In this document: positions 43,705 to 51,393 of the stretch, in pieces
Layout of the letters: every line of letters starts with the position of its first letter
Position numbering within the stretch: the stretch's first letter is position 1
Origin: Pseudomonadota bacterium
GTDB lineage: Bacteria; Pseudomonadota; Alphaproteobacteria; Micavibrionales; Micavibrionaceae
Assembly (NCBI GenBank): GCA_029558635.1
Contig: JAKQEE010000211.1
Coordinates: forward strand, 1 to 64,000
Direction of reading: 5' to 3'
Length of the DNA stretch: 64,000 nucleotides
The notes under the pieces: model-generated
The model's input: the letters and a program-made list of their open reading frames with translations, nothing else
The model's database searches: none
Told to the model about the DNA's origin: nothing
Made by a program: the position numbers and the translations under genes

Positions 43705-44274
43705 TTGAAGCGCAAAGCAACAGACCCCCTAGAAATCGCTTACAAGCGAGGATTGAAGGAATACCAAGCCTCCCCTATAGGCAAGGGTAGATCTTCGCAA
43801 AATTGGGGCATCTCTCGCGCTTACACGCTGGCGAAGAAAAGCGACGGCTCCAAAGACAAAGACCTCTTTGACGCGATCCCCGATCCAACCCCGCCAAGAC
43901 TCCACACCCAAGCGATCTCGCTCGACACCGTGACAACGTGGGTTTCACAGATCAATGATGCGATGATTGACGCGGGCCTTGCGCCTTTGCGATTGGAGGT
44001 TTGCGGCCTTGCAGACAAAGACAACAAGCAAGATCCGCGTGTTTTTGCCCACACAAACCACAAAGACCGCGTGATCTGTGTCTCGAAAGCATGGCTACAC
44101 CTGCCTATTGACCATGCGTTCGGCGTGTTGGTGCATGAAGCGGGACACGAGGCCGCGTTTCAAGCATGGGATAACTACGACGAAGAGGCCGCAGACGTGG
44201 CTTGTTTGGAATTGTTGGGGTGGGAGATTCGATACAAACCGCCGTCTTTGCTACAGATTGCCAAAAGACGCTAG
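43705..44274 (+). CDS. HExxH zinc metallopeptidase, TTG start
   Basis: A 189-residue protein. HEAGH at 144-148 gives the zincin motif, and DEEAADVACLELLGW lies about 15 residues later and may supply the third ligand. The longer plus-strand frame overlaps gene B and is not credible. A TTG at 43705 with GGAG about 10 nt upstream gives a clean N-terminus (MKRKATDPLEIAYKRG). Possible roles are virion protein processing, or cleavage of a host protein in the manner of ImmA/IrrE-type peptidases. Confidence 0.7.
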   Translation: MKRKATDPLEIAYKRGLKEYQASPIGKGRSSQNWGISRAYTLAKKSDGSKDKDLFDAIPDPTPPRLHTQAISLDTVTTWVSQINDAMIDAGLAPLRLEVCGLADKDNKQDPRVFAHTNHKDRVICVSKAWLHLPIDHAFGVLVHEAGHEAAFQAWDNYDEEAADVACLELLGWEIRYKPPSLLQIAKRR

Positions 44275-44371
44275 AGCGAAAGGAACAAGCAAGCGATGGC
44301 TTTGAGTGATAGCAGCGAAAAAAAATTGCTTGTGCTTACGGGTAGCAAACAGGGTGGATGGGTGAAATGCG

Positions 44372-44406
44372 AAAAGCCCCGACCGCGTGAAGCAATCGGG
44401 GCTTTT
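44372..44406. terminator. Bidirectional terminator between convergent units
   Basis: AAAAGCCCCGA, 13-nt loop, TCGGGGCTTTT: an 11-bp perfect stem flanked by A and T runs. It separates the plus-strand spike operon from the minus-strand operon ending at 44430. Confidence 0.9.
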
Positions 44407-44429
44407 GTTGGGGAAAGATGGGGGGGGGG

Positions 44430-45227
44430 TTAGTCGATCTTTGTTGCCGCGAAGTCCCATGTGGGTTCACGGCGGCCCAATTTGATCTCAAACCACCCGC
44501 GCCCCGCAACAACGGGGTGTGTCTTGGGAACGTGGACAGCGCGGGGGTTACGCGCAAACAGACGCTTGCCGTTTGTGCGGATTTCGTCTGCCTCGATCTG
44601 GTGGCTACCTGCGATCTCGACTTGCCCGCCGTTGGGGTGTTCTTCTCCACGGGGGGAACGAACGGGAATAAGGGCGAGATCGCCTTGGCGGATAATCTTT
44701 GAATAATCGCACCCAAAGATCCAGTCTTGCGCCGCCTTGACGGGGCATTTCTGCGCACGAATCGCGGCGTGGATCTTGGCGGGCGAGATAGCATGAGCGA
44801 ATGGGCTATTATCCTCGTTGGTTCCGATAAGAAAGTAATTCTTGTGAACGCTTGTGTAGTGGCTTGCCTTCGCTTTGAAGGCTTCGCGAACTTGAACGAC
44901 GGCAAGGGGCTCGGTGTCGTGCATATCGAAGGCGAACCCGTACCAATCGAAATTGACGGCGTGAAATCCGCCTTTCCCGTATCGGCCAATGTTCTCGATC
45001 CCGAAATTCCATCCATGTTCGTCCACTTCACGCCCCAAGCGGTCAAGAATCTTTTCTCCCCACACCTTCCACGCCTTCCACTCGGAAGGCGTGAATTCGC
45101 GGGGGCAGCACAAAGCGCCGTATCCATCGCGGCGGAAATCGAGGGGAAAGGGCGGAAGGGCGGGGGCTTGTTGGGCTTGTTGTTGGGCTTGTTGTTGGGC
45201 TTGTTGGGCTTGTTGTTGCGTGGTCAT
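44430..45227 (-). CDS. Gln-repeat unknown protein
   Basis: A 265-residue protein. The N-terminus is a Gln/Ala repeat (TTQQQAQQAQQQAQQQAQQA), and a globular domain rich in Trp, Phe, His and Gly follows. AAGGAGT lies 8 nt before the ATG at 45227. It is the last gene of the minus-strand operon. No family is recognised. The repeat length probably varies between relatives. Confidence 0.65.
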   Translation of the reverse strand: MTTQQQAQQAQQQAQQQAQQAPALPPFPLDFRRDGYGALCCPREFTPSEWKAWKVWGEKILDRLGREVDEHGWNFGIENIGRYGKGGFHAVNFDWYGFAFDMHDTEPLAVVQVREAFKAKASHYTSVHKNYFLIGTNEDNSPFAHAISPAKIHAAIRAQKCPVKAAQDWIFGCDYSKIIRQGDLALIPVRSPRGEEHPNGGQVEIAGSHQIEADEIRTNGKRLFARNPRAVHVPKTHPVVAGRGWFEIKLGRREPTWDFAATKID

Positions 45228-45352
45228 GGGTGGACTCCTTTTTTGTTGGCGAGGGCTTGTTGCTACCCTCGCTTGCCCCGTGGGGCGGGTTGTTTCGCGG
45301 TAACTTCTTGCAAAAAGAGGCCCGCGAAGGCCAGAAACAGGGAGGGGAAGAG

Positions 45353-45700
45353 TTAGCGGTTCGGATTAAACCGTTCGCGATCATCGCATCGTAAGCGGTG
45401 GTCGCCATACAAACCACCGCTAAAATCATCTCCATCGTCATCATCGCCTTCTTCTTCCCACGAAAGGAAGATGTCTTCTTCTTCGCCTTCTTCGCCTTCG
45501 CGAGAAAAGCGGTATGTACCGCCCTTTCCGCCCACGCTTTCCCATCCGTTCGGGATGTAGGCCGCGAACGAAAAGAAATTAGCAACCTCCAACAAGATAT
45601 CTTCGATTGTCTCTTTTTCGTCGTCCATCTGGACGACCTCAAGACGTGAGATGGGTTGTCCTGTTTTTGTTGTTTTCCACACGGAAATTTTCTTGTTCAT
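45353..45700 (-). CDS. Acidic unknown protein
   Basis: A 115-residue protein starting MNKKISVWKTTK. The middle and C-terminus are strongly acidic (EEGEEEDIFLSWEEEGDDD). It lies downstream of a phased-repeat module with hairpin (45731-45815), so it may be separately transcribed. The upstream extension of the frame to 45847 runs through that module and is rejected. Acidic small phage proteins often mimic DNA, but no specific evidence exists here. Confidence 0.6.
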   Translation of the reverse strand: MNKKISVWKTTKTGQPISRLEVVQMDDEKETIEDILLEVANFFSFAAYIPNGWESVGGKGGTYRFSREGEEGEEEDIFLSWEEEGDDDDGDDFSGGLYGDHRLRCDDRERFNPNR

Positions 45701-45730
45701 CTTCTTTTGTCCTTTTTTGTTGTCGTTGCG

Positions 45731-45815
45731 CCCCGTTTCGGGGTTGATCACTCTAATACCCCAAGCCCCACAATCTGTCAATAAAAAAGATACAAAACGA
45801 GTACAGAATCTTACA
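45731..45815 (-). promoter_or_regulatory. 11-bp phased repeats plus hairpin, upstream of 45700
   Basis: On the minus strand: TGTAAGATTC (45815-45806), TGTACTCGTTT (45805-45795) and TGTATCTTTTT (45794-45784), then a hairpin CCCCG-TTT-CGGGG (45731-45743) before the gene. The second unit is identical to the first unit of the module at 2199. Confidence 0.65.
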
Positions 45816-45843
45816 AGCCATTGAAAGCACGAGAGAAAAAAGA

Positions 45844-46017
45844 TCACTTCTCCACGTCAAAGAGATCCATTTGACGGCGTATCAATCGCCCTTGTTCTTC
45901 AATGCGCTGCTCTATTCGAGACAACCGATCTTTTGCGTCTTGCAGATCGCCGATCATCTCGGAAGATGCTTTGCTTGCCTCGCTCAAATCAGTCGAGGCC
46001 GCGTTTAACTCCTCCAT
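45844..46017 (-). CDS. Small coiled-coil protein
   Basis: 57 residues from the ATG at 46017 (a TTG at 46026 is also possible). The product is entirely helical with heptad character (LSEASKASSEMIGDLQDAKD, RIEQRIEEQGRLIRRQ). It is encoded 28 nt after the basic 45-residue gene and ends 29 nt before the phased repeats. Function unknown. Confidence 0.5.
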   Translation of the reverse strand: MEELNAASTDLSEASKASSEMIGDLQDAKDRLSRIEQRIEEQGRLIRRQMDLFDVEK

Positions 46018-46044
46018 CCACCACAAGAGATCGTGATACGTTGG

Positions 46045-46182
46045 TTATGATGAAAGCGTCTTTTTGATCTTCCGATACACCGACAAGATCGCACGATTCG
46101 CTTGATCAATGCGTCTCTTCTGCTCTCTAAGTGACGCTGTGACGGTCTGCTTTTGCGGCTTTCGCTTGTTCTTTTTGATCAC
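46045..46182 (-). CDS. Small basic protein, GTG start
   Basis: A 45-residue protein (MIKKNKRKPQKQTVTASLRE...). The GTG overlaps the MT-A70 stop as GTGA, and GGAGG lies 7 nt upstream. It is strongly Lys/Arg-rich and helical. The good ribosome site and overlap support it. It may bind nucleic acid. Confidence 0.6.
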   Translation of the reverse strand: MIKKNKRKPQKQTVTASLREQKRRIDQANRAILSVYRKIKKTLSS

Positions 46183-46757
46183 GTTGTACCTCCACCGTTG
46201 CCCAATTTGCCCAATTCATCACCAAAACAATCCCATCCAACACGATAACGACGCGCAAAGAATTCCGCTTTTGTGGCGTCTGGATACATTCGCTCGATCC
46301 GCTCTTGCACGGCGTCGGGCTTTTGGCTATGCCGTCCACCGATAAAGCGAACGTGTGGGGATAGCACAAATTGACCGATGTTTTCGGCGTGTAGCGGCAT
46401 CGGTCGCCCCTTTTCCACATAGGATGCAGAGATCACAAATTCCGCCAACGGCTTAACGATAGAAGGCCGCACACCCACCGCTCCAACGGGCGTGACACCA
46501 TCTTTTTTTGTCTTCACCCAAACGAACGCAACACCCCGATAATGCAGCCCGTGTGCGCGTATGCAGTTCAACGAGAATTCCAGCTTTGGCCCCGTTGTCC
46601 ACATAAACAAGATGCCCTTCTTGTCGAGTGGATAGCGATAGTCCAGCAATTCTTGTTCGCTCATGGTCTTGTACTCTTTGCCAACATCTCCCATCCCATC
46701 GGTTGATCCGTAGTAGCCCCACGGTGGATCAGTCAAGATTACTTGATATGTTTTCAA
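46179..46757 (-). CDS. MT-A70 family adenine methyltransferase
   Basis: A 192-residue protein. The DPPW motif is at residues 10-13 (VILTDPPWGYYG). It also has FMWTTGPKL, FVWVKTKKDG and the terminal HSQKPDAVQERIERMYP, all typical of MT-A70 enzymes, which methylate N6 of adenine in DNA or RNA. The only fitting start is TTG at 46757, with AGGAGG about 8 nt upstream, overlapping the previous stop as TTGA. The minus-strand frame extends further, but that part lies over the upstream gene. It probably modifies viral DNA against restriction. Confidence 0.85.
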   Translation of the reverse strand: MKTYQVILTDPPWGYYGSTDGMGDVGKEYKTMSEQELLDYRYPLDKKGILFMWTTGPKLEFSLNCIRAHGLHYRGVAFVWVKTKKDGVTPVGAVGVRPSIVKPLAEFVISASYVEKGRPMPLHAENIGQFVLSPHVRFIGGRHSQKPDAVQERIERMYPDATKAEFFARRYRVGWDCFGDELGKLGNGGGTT

Positions 46758-47869
46758 AACAAAGCCTCCTCTAAGTTTTTCGCAAAAGACGGGGCGGCTT
46801 GCATCCTCGCACCTCGCTCCCGAAAGCACAAAAGCAAGGTGCTTCGGGCTTGTTCGTGTTGTTCGATAAGTAGGCGAAGGTGCGCAACCTGCCATGCTTT
46901 CACTTTTTCCCTTGCTTCTCTTGCTTCTTTTTTCCGTCCTACTCCCTCTTCTACCGTCCAAATTGCCCATTCTCCTAGCGTATCCGCAGCACAAATCGCC
47001 GCGTTATCCGCAAACAACATCGCTGCTGAGTAAGCCGCTTGTGCAGCCCAATAAGCCCTTTCTGCTGCATAACTCTTTCTATTCACGACCCAATCCATGC
47101 AATAAGCCGCTATTCTCGCCGCCTTATACGCTTTTCTTAAGTCCCCCTCTGTTGCCCGCCCTTCCGCAAAGAGACGCGCAACACGCACAGCGAGCCAACT
47201 AGCCCGAAGCGGATCTTTTCCCGCCGCTACTTCCCCCAACAAAGCCCGCTCCGCACAGTCACAGGCAAAGTGCCGTTGTACCGAGGGGGGGGCTATATTT
47301 ATTAAGCCCTTGAGTGTTAAAAGGTGCTTTGCGCTCAATTTTTCAAATGCTGCTGTCAAAACAAAACCTCCTCTTCGATGGGTACTTGAGCAACAAGCGC
47401 CGAAGCTAGGATGCAGCCCCCCACGTTTGGGGGATCTTATCACCGTCATGTCAAATTCCCCCAAAATTTCCCCCATTGCCACGCGGACACCGCGATCAAA
47501 GTCCCCTTTCGTGGCTTTCAATTGATCAAACAAGGTAATTGTAACAGGTGTTTCACCTATCCAAAAACCTTGTTTGATCGTCACTTCATGCTTTGGCCCT
47601 TCGTTTTCGTAGCCACGAAATGCGTTGTACCCTGCCCAAAATTGGCCCGCAGGAATCCAACGCATCGGAATTTCAACACCGATCAAATTGAAGACTTGCC
47701 GTTGTCCCGCAAACCATCCCCCGTCATATAGGGGAAAATGACTGTTGAGATAGCGAAGCAATAATTGTAATTCGTCCTCTTTGGAGGAAAGCAACATGGA
47801 GGCAATTGCAGAAAGATCGAGATCTTCTGCACATAAAAGTTTGCGAAGTGCGGCAAGTGAAATGTCCAT
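46754..47869 (-). CDS. Degraded FGE-like domain joined to Ala-rich repeat domain
   Basis: One open frame of 371 residues. Residues 1 to about 125 copy the start of the FGE-fold protein at 3710 (RKLLCAEDLDLSAIASML, PMRWIPAGQFWAGY, KHEVTIKQGFWIGETPVT), but the rest of that fold is missing. From about residue 170 comes a different domain with HFACDCAERALL, followed by Ala-rich helices (AAERAYWAAQAAYSAA). A TTG at 47359 has GAGGAGG 7 nt upstream. The Ala-rich part (201 residues) may therefore be its own gene, with the FGE part a decayed remnant upstream. The ATG at 47869 has a GGAG site. Confidence 0.65.
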   Translation of the reverse strand: MDISLAALRKLLCAEDLDLSAIASMLLSSKEDELQLLLRYLNSHFPLYDGGWFAGQRQVFNLIGVEIPMRWIPAGQFWAGYNAFRGYENEGPKHEVTIKQGFWIGETPVTITLFDQLKATKGDFDRGVRVAMGEILGEFDMTVIRSPKRGGLHPSFGACCSSTHRRGGFVLTAAFEKLSAKHLLTLKGLINIAPPSVQRHFACDCAERALLGEVAAGKDPLRASWLAVRVARLFAEGRATEGDLRKAYKAARIAAYCMDWVVNRKSYAAERAYWAAQAAYSAAMLFADNAAICAADTLGEWAIWTVEEGVGRKKEAREAREKVKAWQVAHLRLLIEQHEQARSTLLLCFRERGARMQAAPSFAKNLEEALF

Positions 47870-47991
47870 CTGTTTTCTTCTCCAAATTTTTGTTCTTGCC
47901 AAAAGCAACAAAAGATGCTTTGCTTGCTTTTGTTTAACAGACTTGATCGCATAGGTCAAGATCTACTAACCTTGTCACAAAGTAGCTATCT

Positions 47992-48087
47992 TGTCGCTCT
48001 TTGTTCTCTTCGCGATAGTAGCCCTTATCGCGGCAAAGCAGGACAGGCAAAAACAGACAAGAGCGATCCCAACAGACAAGAGCGATC
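47992..48087 (+). promoter_or_regulatory. Degenerate phased repeats, hairpin and 19-bp-spaced repeat ahead of 48117
   Basis: TGTCGCTCTT (47992) and TGTTCTCTTC (48002) precede a perfect hairpin CGCGATA (48011)/TATCGCG (48026). A 17-bp direct repeat AACAGACAAGAGCGATC follows at 48052 and 48071. The order T-rich repeats, hairpin, gene matches the other modules, although the spacing is 10 and not 11. The same interval must hold the promoter of the leftward gene at 47869. Confidence 0.45.
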
Positions 48088-48116
48088 AAGAAGGACAAGA
48101 AAGGCAAGAAGCGGCC

Positions 48117-48344
48117 ATGCAGCGAGCAAAGTGCAAGTCTTGTGGAGCCTTTATTTTCTGGATCACCACACCAAGCGGAAAGAAGACCCCGATTGACGCC
48201 AACAAGAGCAACGGATCGGCGGTGTGGGTACTGGATGCGAACGCAAGCGGCGGCCTTTCGTGGCGATTGACAAGCGGGGTCGGCCACGCATCGCACTTTG
48301 CAACCTGCCCAAACGCCGAACAGCACAGGAAGTCAACAAGATGA
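48117..48344 (+). CDS. Phage-type zinc-ribbon protein
   Basis: 75 residues from the ATG at 48117. KCKSCGAFIFWITTPSGKKT followed by a terminal HASHFATCPNAEQHR is the pattern of a small zinc-ribbon family common in phages and plasmids (C6, C9, a His and C near the end). A TTG at 47991 would add a hydrophobic N-terminus, but it lies in the regulatory repeats. Its stop overlaps the next ATG (ATGA). Confidence 0.65.
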   Translation: MQRAKCKSCGAFIFWITTPSGKKTPIDANKSNGSAVWVLDANASGGLSWRLTSGVGHASHFATCPNAEQHRKSTR

Positions 48345-48880
48345 ATTGGAAAAATTGGAAAGAAGAATTTGAACGGCTAAAGACAAGCCAAACCGCCGAA
48401 GATCGGCTTATTCGTTTTCAAGTCCTATCAATAGAGTCTATGCGAGCGCCAGAGCCAGAAGCCCGCATTTTTCAAGAACATTCCTTGACTTCTCCCCCTT
48501 CGCTGACGTTTCAGATATCCCAACCTTGGGATATCCACGCGATCCCTATCCCTCGCTTGTCCTCGAAGGCGCTTCAAAGACTGGCAAGCGATCTTGCTCA
48601 AGGAAGCCTTTACACGTCAAACCATATACGCAAAGAAACAGGTTCTTTCGATGCGTACCAGTCAAAAATTTACGCGGTCTTTCCTGTTCTCTTCTCTCTC
48701 CAAGTCCTTGATCCCATCGGCTTGATCTACGAATACAAAAGCAAAGCAACAGGACAACTTGAAGACGGATCGCCGACCTTTGGCTCTGTTTGCCTCTTGC
48801 ACCGCGAAGATCTCCCCGAACTATCGCTTGTGTGTGCAAACGACGAAGAGACCGACCGCGCACAAAAAAACGGATCATAA
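48341..48880 (+). CDS. Unknown protein
   Basis: A 179-residue protein with an ATG overlapping the preceding stop. It is soluble and mixed alpha/beta, with no recognised motif. It is probably in one operon with the genes up to 51172, which follow at short distances. Confidence 0.6.
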   Translation: MNWKNWKEEFERLKTSQTAEDRLIRFQVLSIESMRAPEPEARIFQEHSLTSPPSLTFQISQPWDIHAIPIPRLSSKALQRLASDLAQGSLYTSNHIRKETGSFDAYQSKIYAVFPVLFSLQVLDPIGLIYEYKSKATGQLEDGSPTFGSVCLLHREDLPELSLVCANDEETDRAQKNGS

Positions 48881-48883
48881 GAC

Positions 48884-49315
48884 ATGGAAAAACTTGCACA
48901 AATTGAATCCTGTCACCGAGATCACCCACGCACACTCAACATCTTTTCCGACGATGAAAGCAATACGCTGAACGCAGAGCTGGTGTGGCGAGATGCTGAG
49001 AAAAGAATCGGTGAGTGGATAGAAGTGGATCGCGATGGCGTTGAAAGCCTTCGCGACACGTTGACCGCGTGGCTTGAACGCAAAGACAAGCCACGCGGTC
49101 AAGAGATCGACGAAAGACGATTAAAAGAAGCATTAACCGTTGCTTGCGGAATGATACGCCAAGCAAACAGCAAACTAGATCCGATCAATGCGGTGTGTTC
49201 GGTACGCATCCTCTTTCGCGATCTGAATTTTGTCATCGAACTTGATCTGAAAAAAACCCAACTTTTCGACCCAACAAAAGCTGCAAATTCTTTGGAAGAT
49301 GCGCTTTTTAAGTAA
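48884..49315 (+). CDS. Small unknown protein
   Basis: A 143-residue acidic protein starting 3 nt after the previous stop. It is mostly helical, with a beta-like segment (CSVRILFRDLNFVIELDL) near the end. No family is recognised. The Shine-Dalgarno is poor, so it is probably translated by coupling. Confidence 0.55.
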   Translation: MEKLAQIESCHRDHPRTLNIFSDDESNTLNAELVWRDAEKRIGEWIEVDRDGVESLRDTLTAWLERKDKPRGQEIDERRLKEALTVACGMIRQANSKLDPINAVCSVRILFRDLNFVIELDLKKTQLFDPTKAANSLEDALFK

Positions 49316-49333
49316 AAAGAAAGAGCGTGCAAC

Positions 49334-49681
49334 ATGATCGAAGACTTTGATACTTCCCAATTCAACGAGGCAACCAAGATCATCGCAAAGATCGCAAACG
49401 CTGGGATCTGGTATCAACAGGGCGGTGCTTTCGAGATAGACGGCGAACCTGTTGCGCTTGCAAGCAAAAAACTTGCGGCATTTGTGCAGGTTGATCCGAA
49501 CGCAACGGATGTCTTTAATCTTGCAATTGGCAAATTTAACCGAACAGACGGCAATTTTGCCCTACTCAAACTGCTCACGCTACGCGGTGAAGTGTTGATC
49601 GAGTATGCCCTACCCCTTGTGACGATCAAAGTACACGATGACGACGGAGACGATGACGACGGAGAATTTGACGATGACTAA
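49334..49681 (+). CDS. Small unknown protein with acidic tail
   Basis: A 115-residue protein ending in an Asp/Gly run (DDDGDDDDGEFDDD). Its stop overlaps the next start by 8 nt. The body is alpha/beta. The acidic tail could mimic DNA or be a regulatory tail. Nothing more can be said from sequence. Confidence 0.55.
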   Translation: MIEDFDTSQFNEATKIIAKIANAGIWYQQGGAFEIDGEPVALASKKLAAFVQVDPNATDVFNLAIGKFNRTDGNFALLKLLTLRGEVLIEYALPLVTIKVHDDDGDDDDGEFDDD

Positions 49682-50711
49682 GCAGATCCAGCAATCAACC
49701 TACGAAGGCCATTTCTCAACAGAAGAAGCAAAAAAATTGCTTGAACAACCCGCGCTCCCCTACAAGATCCAGCAGATTGAATGGGATCAGATTGTACGCT
49801 ATGCACCGTTCTTGCAGAATCGCGAAGACCTACGCGAAAAAGCCGAAAGCGGCGTTGACGTGTGGGACTATGTGGAGCGTGGAAGCCTGTACCCAATCCT
49901 CCGCAAAAACAAAGGACTTGCGGCGATATGGCTACCAAGTCCCGCCCTTGATGGTTCGTTTGAATGGCGTCACGTTTATGCACGAAAAATGGCCGTGAAT
50001 GAATTTTTCAATTTGATCCAGCCTACGGGCTTTTTGAGTGCTGCACTTGCAGATCACGAAGAAATTTGGATCTTCACCCAACGCGAACCCTCCCCCGTGC
50101 GTTGGCAAGAATTCTTTTTGCATGATCGGGCAATTTTGCCGTTGGTTTCGCATAGTCCAAGCGATACAGCCTACAGAATTCACCTTTCACCCAAAGCCTA
50201 TCTTGCTTGGCTCTTGACGCTACCGACGATCAAGATGCACCCAGAAGAACTCGACGCTATGCCCGAAACAACGGACGGAAAGTCTCGTTTAGTGACCAAT
50301 TCTATCTTTCAAGAAAAGCAACGCTTTGATCCGTGGTGGCGTTGGAACATCGGCAAAGCAACCCCACAACTCGGCTCACAATGGCTTGTTGCTCGGTTTA
50401 GCGGTGGAGTACAGCATAGCGTAACATGGATGCGCTTTATCCCCGAAGGCTTCGACGTTGACGCATTGATCTTTGATCACGGAAACCGCGTAGGCGTAGA
50501 TCCTCGCTTTACGCAACAATTCCCCCCAAAAAATGCCGATGTCGAATACGGGAAACAAGAACTCCTCGCGCTAAGCGGCCCCGAAGATGATCCGCCAACG
50601 CCGCCCCAAAAGCCCAAGAAGTCCAAGAAGCCCAAGCCGCAAGAAAGCGCAAGAGCGTTCGATCCCTCCGACGCAATAGACGCCGAATTCACCGAAGGGG
50701 ACAAACCATGA
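49674..50711 (+). CDS. Unknown protein with Pro/Lys C-terminus
   Basis: A 345-residue protein. The ATG at 49674 has GGAG about 9 nt upstream and overlaps the previous gene, and an earlier in-frame start is not needed. The N-terminal 290 residues are soluble and Trp-rich. The C-terminal 55 are disordered (PPTPPQKPKKSKKPKPQ). Its stop overlaps the next ATG (ATGA). Family unknown. Confidence 0.6.
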   Translation: MTKQIQQSTYEGHFSTEEAKKLLEQPALPYKIQQIEWDQIVRYAPFLQNREDLREKAESGVDVWDYVERGSLYPILRKNKGLAAIWLPSPALDGSFEWRHVYARKMAVNEFFNLIQPTGFLSAALADHEEIWIFTQREPSPVRWQEFFLHDRAILPLVSHSPSDTAYRIHLSPKAYLAWLLTLPTIKMHPEELDAMPETTDGKSRLVTNSIFQEKQRFDPWWRWNIGKATPQLGSQWLVARFSGGVQHSVTWMRFIPEGFDVDALIFDHGNRVGVDPRFTQQFPPKNADVEYGKQELLALSGPEDDPPTPPQKPKKSKKPKPQESARAFDPSDAIDAEFTEGDKP

Positions 50712-51172
50712 AGCACCGAAGGGAAGATCTCGAACCCTATCTAAACAAAAGCAATTTTCCCTTGTCTGAAAAGGCAATTGCACAAATACGATCCAAGTAT
50801 CCCTTTGCTTCGCGATCAAGAGTGGTTTCGCTCCTGATCAAGCAAGGCTTGGACTCTGCACTTGCAAACACCGACCGTTTGCAATACGACGCAAGCACCG
50901 ACCGCTTGCAATGTGACACAAGCGCCGCTCCCGCCGAAGGGAAATCAAAAAACATCTCTTTTCGTCCCGATCAAAATGGTGTCACGTTCGAGATGATCGA
51001 GGAAATCTTTGCAAAACATCCCTATCTATGGGGAATTAAAGTCTCTAAATTCTATCGGTTGTTTTTGTTTCGTGCGGTTGACCAACTTTTCACAGAAGAC
51101 GCGACGGCTACCGCAAGCGTAAGCGAAGAGACCCCCCCCTCCCTTTCTCCGTTGACAGGTCAAGACGATTGA
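50708..51172 (+). CDS. Unknown protein with tandem nonapeptide
   Basis: A 154-residue protein. The N-terminal third contains FPLSEKAIAQIRSKYPFASRSRVVSLLIKQGL, which could be a ribbon-helix-helix or helical DNA-binding segment. Two copies of TDRLQ-x-D follow, from a 27-bp tandem repeat, and then a helical domain. It is the last gene before the module at 51291. Confidence 0.55.
   Translation: MKHRREDLEPYLNKSNFPLSEKAIAQIRSKYPFASRSRVVSLLIKQGLDSALANTDRLQYDASTDRLQCDTSAAPAEGKSKNISFRPDQNGVTFEMIEEIFAKHPYLWGIKVSKFYRLFLFRAVDQLFTEDATATASVSEETPPSLSPLTGQDD
50865..50918 (+). repeat. 27-bp imperfect tandem repeat
   Basis: Two 27-bp units at 50865-50891 and 50892-50918 (CAAACACCGACCGTTTGCAA... and CAAGCACCGACCGCTTGCAA...) encode nonapeptides containing TDRLQ. 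Confidence 0.85.
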
Positions 51173-51290
51173 TCTTTTTGTCAGAACCCACCGCGCCGCC
51201 ACGTTATACCTTTATGCCTCAGAGAAACAAAGCGACGGCATGACAAATAAATGATGCCTATCAAGGAGATATAAAATACTTCTTGCGCTT

Positions 51291-51372
51291 TGTATTCGTT
51301 TCGTATAAGAAAGAAACCACGTTGCAAGCAACGCACCAGAACAACCGCCGCAAAAAGCGGCAAACCCGCGCA
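51291..51372 (+). promoter_or_regulatory. 11-bp phased element plus three small hairpins, upstream of 51394
   Basis: TGTATTCGTTT (51291) is followed in phase by CGTATAAGAAA (51302). TTGCGC at 51283 and TATAAG at 51304 could be -35 and -10 boxes, although the spacing is short. The leader holds the hairpins CGTTG-CAAG-CAACG (51320), GCCGC-AAAAA-GCGGC (51347) and CGCG-CAACA-CGCG (51367-51379). Confidence 0.55.
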
Positions 51373-51393
51373 ACACGCGCAACGGAGTCTCCC

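Noticed and set aside
44296-44433. 45-codon plus-strand ORF with an AAGGAA site
   Set aside because: The strong terminator at 44372-44406 lies inside it, so a full transcript is unlikely, and it ends in a poly-G tract.
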